A DNA stretch of 64,000 nt. Origin: Bombardia bombarda. Its lineage: Eukaryota > Ascomycota > Sordariomycetes > Sordariales > Lasiosphaeriaceae. Shown here in pieces: positions 22,137-31,786 of this stretch. The stretch spans positions 1,264,501-1,328,500 of the forward strand of contig JAULSR010000007.1 in the NCBI GenBank assembly GCA_030512295.1, read 5' to 3'. A program made the position numbers and the translations under genes. The notes under the pieces are model-generated. The model made no database searches, had not been told where the DNA came from, and was given only the letters and a program-made list of their open reading frames with translations. Each line of letters begins with the position of its first letter. Positions within the stretch are counted from its first letter, which is position 1.

Positions 22137-22328
22137 TCAGGACCGACCCATCTTCCACCCGTCACCCACATAGCGCATGCGAAACGCCAACAGCGCGGGA
22201 AGCTGGGTGAAGTTGGCCGTCGCCTCGATTCGGTCCTCGACCTTGTCCGCCTCGGTGAAGGCCGGCTCCTCGATCGCATCTATCATGAAGCCGGCTTTGA
22301 GAAAGACGGAGAAGAGTTCGTGCGTGGG
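22137..22328 (-). pseudogene. C-terminal fragment of an SAM methyltransferase
   Basis: Sixty-odd codons ending at TGA 22137 read like the last part of a fungal class I methyltransferase: FLKAGFMIDAIEEPAF, then NFTQLPALLAFRMR. A stop codon (22329-22331) lies directly upstream in frame. The preceding DNA shows no SAM-binding motif or plausible exon. It is a relic, left by deletion or by an insertion near the tRNA gene. It does not resemble the cluster methyltransferase at 8381-9289 in any obvious way. It could in principle be a last exon of a gene with a distant upstream exon, which I consider less likely. Confidence 0.55.
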
Positions 22329-22580
22329 TTATGACATGATATTTATCCAACGTTTTGCTAAAGAAGTTGGTAACATAAAGGAGATGTCTCAACTGTGTCA
22401 TTTGGCTTCTCTCACAAGGTCTGGTGCAGTCATGCAAATCAATTCGCTATAGATATGATAGTAACTACCTTCCTTATCTTCACTGTCTAGGTCTCGCCAT
22501 AACAACCTGGAAAGGCCATATGCAGTTCTACGTTCCCTATCTTAGCTAGTGTAGGTACCCAGGCCCCGTGCATACCTCTA
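22329..22580. other. Short spacer
   Basis: Between the methyltransferase relic and the first Hce2-like gene. Nothing recognised. Confidence 0.6.
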
Positions 22581-23246
22581 TTATCCCGACAGAACAGGAG
22601 CCATCGGTTCATTTGACGCGGACCAAACGGTGGTCGACTTCTTCCCGTTGAAACTGCACTGTACCCACCCCTCAATATCAAGCCTCCCCTTCACGGCTAG
22701 CTCGCGGTGCAAACGGATGTAGTAATAAAGATCGATGGTGTCAAAACGGACGGTTTCAGGCTCCGGTGGGCCAACCAGGAATAGCCTGAAGCTACAAGTG
22801 CGCAAGGTCGCCACCGTCACTAGGTGGCCAGGGAGTTTCGACGGATCGATGGTCCAGAAGCCCTTTATGCTGCCGTATGGTTCGTACGCCTCAGCAAGGT
22901 TCAGGCAGTCTAGGAAAGTAGCCGCGTCGAGGTTTGTATACGTCTTGTAGGGGAATGGGTAGGTTTTGTTGCAGTAGCTGGCATCCGCGGCGGCAGCTGG
23001 GACATACGGAAGGGATTCGTCTCTCTGAATCGGCTTATCCTTCTGCGAGTCGACCGGAGTGAAGTCCAGGTTGCGGTTTTCGAGAATGGTAGCGAGAGAT
23101 CCGTCGGGCAGGCGGAATTCACGAGCAACGAGGCCCTCGTTGTTGGTATTCCCGGCAGAAGATGAGGAGGACATGGCAAGGGCAGCTGCCATAGCAAAGC
23201 TGGCGAAGGCCATCAGAAGAAGGCGGAGAAAGAAGACTGCGGCCAT
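22581..23246 (-). CDS. Secreted Ecp2/Hce2-like protein, copy 1
   Basis: Single exon, 221 residues. The signal peptide covers about residues 1-25 (FLRLLLMAFASFAMAAALA). A pro-like segment LVAREFRLPDGSLATI follows. The C-terminal domain has four cysteines in the contexts DASYCNKT, FLDCLNL, LRTCSFRLF and VQCSFNG, with GFWTIDPSKLPG between them. This matches the general layout of the Hce2 domain of Ecp2-type fungal effectors. It is clearly paralogous to the gene 199 bp upstream. Such proteins are secreted and often linked to host or microbe interaction; a specific activity cannot be inferred. The Hce2 assignment rests on the Cys spacing and is tentative. Confidence 0.72.
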   Translation of the reverse strand: MAAVFFLRLLLMAFASFAMAAALAMSSSSSAGNTNNEGLVAREFRLPDGSLATILENRNLDFTPVDSQKDKPIQRDESLPYVPAAAADASYCNKTYPFPYKTYTNLDAATFLDCLNLAEAYEPYGSIKGFWTIDPSKLPGHLVTVATLRTCSFRLFLVGPPEPETVRFDTIDLYYYIRLHRELAVKGRLDIEGWVQCSFNGKKSTTVWSASNEPMAPVLSG

Positions 23247-23445
23247 TGTGGTGAGCCTGGTGCCGTGCTGGAGATTGATCTAGGAGTGTAAAGAACGAGT
23301 GACGAGTAGAAATGACAAAGCATGTATCACTCGGCTCCTGCTGCAAGGTGCAGTGATGTAAATCAATACTTTAGCAATACTTAATTACCATCCTCACCCA
23401 AATATCGTCGTCGTGAGCGCCTAATGCACGTCCATGACAGTGGTA

Positions 23446-24102
23446 TCAATACATTGGCAGCGGGTTGTTTGCCGCGGACCAAACAACGGTCGCATTGGAC
23501 CCGTTGAAAGTGCACTCCGACCATGCCTGGATATCAAGATATCCATCCTTGGCTTCCCCCGTATACTCGCCGACAGTGGCGAAATACTGAAAATCCGTGG
23601 TGCCAAAGCGGAGAGTTGGAGACCCTGGATATAGAAAAAGTCGGAAATTGCAAGTGCCGTAGGTTGCTACCACCACTGCATAGCCCGGCAGTTTAGACGG
23701 ATCGATAGTCCAGTAGCCCCCGGTGCCCAAGTTGTGGTAATAACTGCTCAAGGTCTGACAGTCCGACACCAGAGCCGATGTGTTGGTGTTAGACGTCATG
23801 GCGCGGAGAAACTTGGTGCTCAGGTTGCAGTAGCTAGTATCCGCAAAGGAGACAAGGTCGAGGGTGAGGGGGAGCACTTCGTCCTGGACTGGCTTGTCTT
23901 TCTGCGTGCTGGTCGGAGTGAATGCTAGGTCGCGGTTTTCGTGGATGGTGGCTAAAGAGCCGTCGGGGAGGCGGAACTCGCGGGCAACGAGGCTCATATC
24001 GCTGATGTTATCGGCAAGTGACGATGGTACGACAAGGGCGGCTGCCATGGCGAAGCCGGCGAGAGCTAGCAGGAAAAGGCGGAGAGAGAAATTGGCGGGC
24101 AT
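23446..24102 (-). CDS. Secreted Ecp2/Hce2-like protein, copy 2
   Basis: Single exon, 218 residues, tandem paralogue of copy 1 on the same strand. The signal peptide is at about residues 1-23 (LRLFLLALAGFAMAAALVV). The segment LVAREFRLPDGSLATIHEN is nearly identical to copy 1. The Cys contexts TSYCNLS, VSDCQTL, YGTCNFRLF and SECTFNG, and GYWTIDPSKLPGY, align one to one. The middle (SFADTSYCNLSTKFLRAMTS) has diverged and the C-terminus ends differently. Conserved ends with a diverged middle are what one expects of a duplicated secreted protein under changing selection, but I have not measured this. Each gene has its own short upstream region. Confidence 0.74.
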   Translation of the reverse strand: MPANFSLRLFLLALAGFAMAAALVVPSSLADNISDMSLVAREFRLPDGSLATIHENRDLAFTPTSTQKDKPVQDEVLPLTLDLVSFADTSYCNLSTKFLRAMTSNTNTSALVSDCQTLSSYYHNLGTGGYWTIDPSKLPGYAVVVATYGTCNFRLFLYPGSPTLRFGTTDFQYFATVGEYTGEAKDGYLDIQAWSECTFNGSNATVVWSAANNPLPMY

Positions 24103-24675
24103 TGCGTTTATGATAGATTGGTAGGCAAGGAAAATGTGTTAAACGAATGTTGAGTGGCGAAATGGTCGCGAAGTAGGTAGCTGATGGCAGGGATATGATG
24201 TTGCTGAAGAAAGACTTATCAGCTCCAAGTTGAAGGATTGTCCTGGTATATGTACACCTCTTGCCCATCAACTCATAAATGGCGCCCGGTCATGCCCGTT
24301 CATAGTGCTCCCAGAAACACACGGTTCCGAAGGAAGCTTTGGTGTCCGGAACATGGGTTGCGGTCTTTCGCCCTTAGTGCATTCTGGGCATTCCTACAGC
24401 CGGCCATGCCTGTTCTTGCTATGTTGTGCCGTACAAAAATGCAAGGACGACCCAGGTGACTGGTTCATCGCCCGTGCGAGGGCGGCTAAACCAGAAACGA
24501 GTGAAAGAGTGTTGGTTACACTTGCAGGTCTTGGCACCTGCCAGTGCTGGTTACACAAGATGTACACTAGCGCCTGCATTTTCCAGAACGGGTCCAACCA
24601 ACCCGTAGCATTTTGTTCAGTACGAGACCAATCAACCATTCTACAGCCTCTAACGCTCGCCACCCAAACTTCAGC
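24103..24675. other. Divergent upstream region of Hce2 copy 2 and the first NACHT gene
   Basis: About 570 bp between divergent starts. Open frames on both strands overlap but show no domain. Nothing else was recognised. Confidence 0.5.
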
Positions 24676-27600
24676 ATGTCATTGAAGAAATGTTGTTGTC
24701 CTTTTCCCCTCCAGAAGCGGGAGAAGCCCGTGGCCCCGCCAATTGATGTCGTCGCCTGTCCTGTTCAGCCCCTGCTGCAACCGCCCGAGACCCCAGCTGG
24801 ACCTACTGCCCCCGCCAACATCACAAGCCAAGTTGAGACCACAGCAACAAGCGAGACCCGTCCCCCAGTTGCCCCTAGTGCATTGTCCCAGACCTCGTCC
24901 TACCAGACAGCCCCGACTACATTCCAGCAGGACCTACATTTCGTCACACGAGAGATCTGGGCAGCCGCATATGGCGAGGTGAAGAGGGATACGAAGCTGC
25001 TGCCGCTGGTGTCCAACTACGAGGAATTCTTCGATACCATTCTCTGGCCGAACGGGCTGGGCGTCAACCGCCTCGGTCCCACGCCTGGGGTTAACGCCGT
25101 CTCGATGTCCTTGCTCGGTACCAGTCCCGGTATCGGTACCGACGCCATGGAAAGCGGACACGAATATTTCAAAAAGGTGTCTCAACTGTACATGGAAACG
25201 TCGATTGCAGATAACCAAGGAATCATCTCATCAGCCATACACTTTGTACAAAGCATGAAGGATGCGGTCAGCGGCGCCTTGTCTGTGTCCCCGCCCGCTT
25301 CACTAGCCTGGGCTGGTGTGTGCCTGGTGATCCTGCCTGTAGGCGCCCCACAGGTTCCAACCTTTACCTAGGTACGCTAACACAATATTCGCATAGATAA
25401 TCCTCAATCACGCCGAACAGATTTCTGCGAGACAGGCCGGCTTCAGCTACGTCATGTCGCGACTAAAGTGGTACGACCAAATCATCGACCTCCTCAACCG
25501 CGATCATTGGAAAAGCCAACACAAATTCACAATGCTGCGCCAGGGAATCCGAGACGAGATTGTCGGCCTTTACAAACTCTTGATCGAGTACCAGCTGAGG
25601 ACGTATTATGCCTACTGTCGACCAGTGGCAACTTTCTCCAAGGACATCCTGAAGCTGGACGACTGGGATGGCATGATTTCCGGGATCAAGAGGGCCGAGA
25701 GCAAACTTCAAGACTATATGAACCTCAATTTCGAGCAACACGTGTTGGACAAGTTGCATGTGATATCCGAAGACGCGCTTCGGAAACAGAGGAAGGAAGT
25801 GATCACTCGATTCAAGTTCCCCGACGAGCTTCCATACAAAGTCTACCAGGCATATCTCGATAGCATCGAGTCTCCGGACGAGGGAACGGGGCTTGGTATT
25901 CTATCCCATCCAAAGTTTGCTAACTAGGCATCAGCAGACTCGGGGCTATTCATCTTGGAGGGGATCCCTGGTTCCGGCAAGTCTGTCATCGCCAAGTCCA
26001 TGCTCACGGAGCTTCCCAAATGGAGACCGACAACGGTTTGTACCTTTTTCTTCAAAGACAACGGAAGGGGACAGAATATGGCCACAACAGCACTGTGTAG
26101 GGTTCTAGACCAGATGTTCAAACATCGTATCGCCTTGGTCGACAAGATCGCATCAAACGTCGAGCATCTGCTGGCAGAGGAGGTGCGATACAACCTGAAC
26201 CTTCTGTGGACGACACTTGATACTTCGACCCGAGACGCTGAGCCTGGAGAGTTCACTATCGTTCTGGATGCTCTAGATGAGTGCACGCCAGAATGTGCAG
26301 AGAGACTTTGCGCCAAAATAGACTCCTACCTCAGCGGCCCAGCACCGAAGCTCAAGTTCTTCATCACCACGAGACCTCTGATCCATCAACCTTTTAAGAA
26401 GAAATACACGACCACTGTCGAATCCAACGAAGACCAATACTGTCTTGACCATCTCCGCAGTGACATTGAGAATGTGGTTGCCACTCGATTTGAGCAATTT
26501 GCCAAGACCTGCATACACGACGAAGATCTCAAAAAGGAGCTGCTGGCTCTTGTTCAGCCAAAGGAGGAAAGGACATATCTCTATGTCAAACTTTTGTTCG
26601 ATTACATCAACTTGAAGGTTCGAGATGGTTTGCCACGGGTCCCTCGGGGTTGGATCGCCATTTTCAGCACGCTGCCGGCTACTGTCAAGGAGACCTATCG
26701 CGAGTTTTTGCAAGACGTGCGCGAGGTCCACCACAATGACGTGAGAACGATGCTCCAAATGGTTGTTGCAGCTGCCAGACCGCTCACAGTTCGAGAAATC
26801 AACATTGCGCTCAACATCAGAGACTGCAAACAGGGGAATCCGCTTGGGCTGGGATTACAGACCGAGGACGCATTCCAAGACTGGATTCTGGATGCATGCA
26901 GATTCTTCCTTGATATATACAACGGTCGGGTCTACTTCATCCACCAAACAGCCAAAGACTATCTTCTGGCGCGCTCTGACGACGAGAGTTCTATCAAACC
27001 CGCGTGGATCGGCAAGTTTACTATTGAGTGTTGCCACAAGACCTTGGGACAAAGTTGCATTGCGTACTTGTCTTTGCCCATTGTGTCAAAGCCACGGTTC
27101 AAGGGTGCTGGTACACCTGCACGAGAAGAGAAGCCTCGGGTGAGCGAGGAAGGATATCATTTATGGGACATTGGGGATCTAGAATTTGCCAACTATTCAT
27201 CTTCCAACTGGCATACCCATGCCCATCTGGGCGACATGCTCACAAACAACAAGGTTGCAGACAAGTCTGACGATATGTACGATACACGACTCAAGATTCT
27301 CCAGGCATGGGATCAGGGCCTCATTTCGTTCTTTGAGTTGGATGTTGCGTCTGACAAGCTCGATCTGGAGGCCATCAACCGTTTACTGGAACCTGAGGGT
27401 CACGGAGTTCGAGTTCAGCCAGTAGCGTATCCCCACGACCGAAGATTGCACGACACCAAGACCTCGCATATCTCTATCGATGACGTCGGCCGTTTTATCA
27501 TTGTCGATAGCACGGGACAGCCATTGTCGAGAGTTCCACGCACCAATGTCGGAGCCATCAACGTTGTGAAGAGACTGTCAGACTCCCTGCGCTCGATAGC

Positions 27601-28249
27601 AACCGTGAGAACTGTCGATGCTTTTTGCAACTACAGAAACTACAGCCCCATCCCCTTGGACTGGTTCTCGATCCGCATTTACAACAAGAACAGAACCCTC
27701 GACGATGCCTCGTTCGCGCACTTCCAGATGTATGACAACGAGACATTCAGCTACGTCATCTCCAACAAGACGTCATCAATCCCAGTTTATGTGCACATTC
27801 TGTGTCTGAATGCGTCCTGGACGGTTGGGACGCTGCTTTGGAACGTCCGAATCCCGCCGATGAGCGAGAAGACGGGTGACTTGACAATGACCATCCCGAG
27901 GAAGGTGAATGATGACGACGGCACGGAGATTGAAGACAAGATATTGGTGATCTTTCGTGTGGGAGAGCAGTACTGTGAGAGCTATGGGATTACGGAGGAG
28001 TGGCTGAGACGGATCTATGTGCCGCCGGTTATTGTTCCAGTTGATGGGGAGAAGGGGGCCGCGAGTGGAAGTGCTGGTTGTGCATTGAGTCGGCACAGTT
28101 GTTGGCTTCCTTTTGTGCCGCCGCCGAGCTGGCAGGTCAGGTATTTTACTGTGAGGACTGTGCCAAGGGTGGGAAAGACGGAGGAGGAGGAGGAGGAGGA
28201 GGATGCGTACTATGACTGGGCTGGGGAGGGTGATGGGGACTCTCGGTGA
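24676..28249 (+). pseudogene. NACHT/STAND protein gene with an in-frame amber codon
   Basis: Exons 24676..25338 and 25397..28249 (GTAGGC donor, GCATAG acceptor, phase 0) encode about 1,171 codons. The layout is an N-terminal NWD-type region (WAAAYGEV, then LAWAGVCLVILP and a helical block), then a NACHT domain with Walker A GIPGSGKS, Walker B IVLDALDEC and a sensor-like FFITTRPL, then a helical tail with RPLTVREINIALNI. The C-terminal domain of about 450 residues has no repeat that I recognise. A TAG at 25925-25927 interrupts the frame between HPKFAN and ASADSGLFILEG, about 15 codons before the P-loop. The frame on both sides is the same, so a single change (for example TGG to TAG) accounts for it. 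Such proteins act in fungal non-self recognition. As it stands the gene is truncated, unless the base is a sequencing error or the codon is read through. Confidence 0.82.
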
Positions 28250-29425
28250 GTGTCTGGGGGGTGGAGCTGACATGGTGGGGAGTGGTGCTCGTATTGATAA
28301 GGTTTATTGCTGAGTGTATGAGTTTGGGTCCTAATAAACTTATCATGTAGGTAGCTGGACAGTCGGATCAGGAACAGTGTATTTTCTTTAGAAGTCGAGA
28401 CTGTTGATAAGAGTGTTGACATACAGGGTAGATCAAGTCCAAGACAACTAAATTACAGGGCTTTTAGATCGTTAAACAACACCTACGCCTACGCCTACAG
28501 GTACGAACGTGGAGCGTTTTTAATCATGGGTACTGTCTTGCCCATCATCTACACGTACAACTTTGGCGATAACTGGGAGCACCACATGACAACCATGAGC
28601 GCGCCGAGGCAACGAAGCACTTTGATGTGCCTGCCGGGTCAGGGTCGCCGAGTGGCAGAGGACGTGGATCATGGATGGATGTGCAACGCGGAGAAGGGAT
28701 GACGAAAGGCGGTGGATATGCGACTTGGCGATATGCGGATGGAGAAAAGGCATTCGTGCATTAGATCCAGTTATTAGTGGCATTTTGAGACAATTGCGGG
28801 CGATGCCGCGGGAGCCTCATTGCTCATTGCGGAAGGTCTCGCTCCTCGGTACCTTACCCAAAACTTGGTTTGTGGCTCAAAGGCAAAGCTAATCCCTATT
28901 CGCTCTTACTCTGTGGCATATAGCCTCGATCGACCTTCCCTAAGTTTCCCCACACGCCGATGCCACCCACGGGCGATTTGGCCGATAGAGAAAGAGTGAC
29001 TGATCGTCGCCTTCCTATTACGGGAGGTGTGATAGCTTATCCGATTTTTGATTGCAGCTGCCGTACTCTGGGCACTCTGTCTGCCGAATGCCATTCGCGA
29101 GCCGTCTTCTAGCGAGACCCCATTTCCATGGCCACTCTCAGCTTTCGCCAGCTAATTATCGCAGCTATTACAGCTAGCACCGACCGAGAGCATGAACGAA
29201 CAGACCAGCACAGCACAGCACAGAGTACGCACACGAGCACACCACACCCGCGAAGATGGTGGGTCGATCGATCGATAGATCAGATGGAGCTGCAGACGGA
29301 GGGAGGGGGGCAAGTACCTGGATATGGTTGATCGTGCCCCTATAAATGGAAGAGATCTCTTCATGTACGCCAAGAGCTTTCCCCTGATGTGCCTCGACCA
29401 CACTGCCTCCCAGTAGCCAGCCAAG
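28250..29425. other. Intergenic upstream of carboxypeptidase
   Basis: Holds the 3' flank of the NACHT gene and the promoter and 5' leader of the carboxypeptidase. A short run of three CCTACG units lies near 28485-28500. Open frames here look accidental. Confidence 0.55.
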
Positions 29426-30895
29426 ATGAAGCACTCCGTCCTCGCCACCCTGGGGCTCCAGCTCACCGCTGTCGTCGCCCACGGCGCCGGCCACGTCGGC
29501 CACAACCTGGTGCCGGTCGAGATCCGAGCGCCGACGGTCGAGCATTTCCGCGACATTGTCGGCAACGACACGTACGACTTTGGCTGCCGCCCCATCGCCC
29601 GTCCCACCGACGACGGCCAGTTCCAGCTGCACGCCCTCCTCACGCGCGAGCAAATCGCCCACATCAACCACGAGTACCGCAGCACCAATGAACTCTCGAT
29701 CCGCGAGTCGCCCCTGGCCAAGCGGGCCGCGGCCGCCAACGCGCCCATCGGCAGCGGCGACCGCTTCAAGGCCGGCACCGTCACTCCCGTCGGCCTCGGC
29801 ACCCAGGCCAGCGGCACCACCATCGCGAGCATCATGAACGTGGCCGAGATCAGCTCGGCCGTCAACGCGCTCGTCGCCAACGCCGGCGTCACCTCCTTCA
29901 CCCTGCCCTACAAGACCTTCAACGGCGCCACCCAGTTCGCTGCCTACGTGGGCGCGGGCGCCGACACGTCAAAGTACCACCTCTACCTCAGCGCCGGCGT
30001 GCACGCCCGCGAGCGCGGCGGGCCCGACAACCTCATCTACTGGGTCGCCGACCTGCTCGCCGCCAACAAGAGCGGCAGCGGCCTCACCTACGGCAAGAAG
30101 ACGTACACTAACGCCCAGGTCAAGACCGTCCTCGCCGCCGGCCTCGTCTTCTTCCCGCTCGTCAACCCCGACGGCGTCACCTACGACCAGTCGTCCAGCT
30201 CCCTGTGGCGCAAGAACCGCAACACCGCCTCGGGCAAGAGCGGCTCCTCCATCGGCGTCGACATCAACCGCAACTTTGACTTCCTCTGGAACTTCAAGAA
30301 GTACTTTTCCTCCTCCGAGTCCCCCGCCTCGACCTCGCCCAGCTCCGAGACCTTTTACGGCACCGCCGCCGCGTCCGAGTCCGAGACCAAGAACCACGTC
30401 AGCATCTACGACAAGTTCCCCAAGATCCGCTGGTTCATGGACATCCACTCGGCCGCGGGCGACATCCTCTACAGCTGGGGCGACGACGATAACCAGTCCA
30501 CCAACACGGCCATGAACTTCCTCAGCGCCACGTATGATGGCAAGCGCGGCGTGACGGGCGACACCGCGTACAAGGAGTACATTCCCGCAGCAGATGCCAC
30601 GGCGATCAAGAAGGTGGCGGACGCGACGGTCGCGGCCATGAAGGGCGTCGGCAGCAGGAGCTACATCACCCAGCAGGCCGTCGGGCTGTACCCGACCAGC
30701 GGCGCGACCGACGATTACGCGTTTAGCAGGTTCTGGGCCAAGCCGGGCGTGAATAAGGTGTACGGGTACACGATGGAGTTTGGGTACTCGACCAACTTTT
30801 ATCCGACGCTAGCCGAGTTTAATACGAATATTTTAGATACGAATGCGGGGTTTATGGATTGGGCGTTGACGGCTATTGGGGTTGGGCTTGAGTAG
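29426..30895 (+). CDS. Secreted M14 metallocarboxypeptidase
   Basis: Zinc carboxypeptidase of the A/B type, single exon, 489 residues. The signal peptide is at about residues 1-18. A propeptide of about 80 residues ends near a dibasic LAKR site, which suggests Kex2-type activation. The catalytic domain has the first zinc pair in GVHARERGG (HxxE), the substrate-binding arginine in INRNFDFLWNF, and the third zinc ligand in FMDIHSAAGD. The catalytic glutamate is in YGYTMEFGYS near the C-terminus. All key residues are present, so the enzyme should be active outside the cell, releasing C-terminal amino acids from peptides. The gene is strikingly G+C- and C-rich at third positions compared with its A/T-richer flanks, which explains the long antisense frames over it. 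Confidence 0.93.
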   Translation: MKHSVLATLGLQLTAVVAHGAGHVGHNLVPVEIRAPTVEHFRDIVGNDTYDFGCRPIARPTDDGQFQLHALLTREQIAHINHEYRSTNELSIRESPLAKRAAAANAPIGSGDRFKAGTVTPVGLGTQASGTTIASIMNVAEISSAVNALVANAGVTSFTLPYKTFNGATQFAAYVGAGADTSKYHLYLSAGVHARERGGPDNLIYWVADLLAANKSGSGLTYGKKTYTNAQVKTVLAAGLVFFPLVNPDGVTYDQSSSSLWRKNRNTASGKSGSSIGVDINRNFDFLWNFKKYFSSSESPASTSPSSETFYGTAAASESETKNHVSIYDKFPKIRWFMDIHSAAGDILYSWGDDDNQSTNTAMNFLSATYDGKRGVTGDTAYKEYIPAADATAIKKVADATVAAMKGVGSRSYITQQAVGLYPTSGATDDYAFSRFWAKPGVNKVYGYTMEFGYSTNFYPTLAEFNTNILDTNAGFMDWALTAIGVGLE

Positions 30896-31786
30896 GTCGA
30901 TGGATGGTGAGGTTTTGGTGGTGACGGGGGTGGTGATGAGGGTGGGGAGGAGGAGGATTGTAGATAGGACGGGTTGTTGTAACTTGAGGTCTCAAGTTGC
31001 TGAAGCTGGCTGACGTATATATGAATCAAATATTAGTGCTGTTTAATCTTCGCGTTGCTGCATTTTGGTAACTTTTGTTGAGTTGGCGATGGGATTGTTT
31101 CACAACGCAGATCGAAGTATCCTAAGGACAGAAACTCGGGAGCATTTGCGGGTCTTATTGTGCAGACACATGAGAATAAGTACCTAGGTATTTATGCTGC
31201 AAAAGGACTGTTTCTACTTGTGTGGTGAAAACAACAAAGCTAAATGTGACAACAGTTTAGATGGAAGAAAGAAAAAGAAAGGAAACATATGTGTCGTCTT
31301 TGGGATGGGGCTTTGTGAAAAAGAAAAATATTCATAGTAATATTTAGGCAGAATGTCCTCACTTCGACTATCCTAGAATCACCGCTCTGCATTCCCTGCC
31401 CCTCTATAAGGGCCCAAATGTACTGCCCACGACCTGATACATCGTCGATGTGTGTGTCTGAAGAATCATCGATACAAGATATCATAGAAAAACAAAATCC
31501 GTAAGCGAAATAATGTCAGACAAAGATCAGGTTCAGAACATAAATACAGCTTTTTATACAAACGTATTATGAGAAGATACTTCAGCCTTTTGTAGAAACC
31601 CATAAGAGATATTCTATTTATTTTTAATGGCACACGAAATATCTATTGGGGCTGAAGAGTTGATAATATATATGCTCATCCTTTCAACGAGTGTCTTTTC
31701 TTTTCTTAGCAAGCAAGATAACAAAACAGAGGAGGACCCGTAGTATCGCATAGGGCATGAGTCCATCCATATTCCACCTATGTATG
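30896..31786. other. AT-rich intergenic between two converging genes
   Basis: No gene recognised. The 3' regions of the carboxypeptidase and of the second NACHT gene meet here. Confidence 0.6.

Noticed and set aside
21843..22334. 163-codon plus-strand frame
   Set aside because: It runs across tRNA-Gln and antisense to the methyltransferase relic, so it cannot be a normal coding gene.
29969..30448. Long antisense frame inside the carboxypeptidase
   Set aside because: Explained by strong C-ending codon bias of the sense gene; composition is Val/Gly/Ala-rich without a domain.
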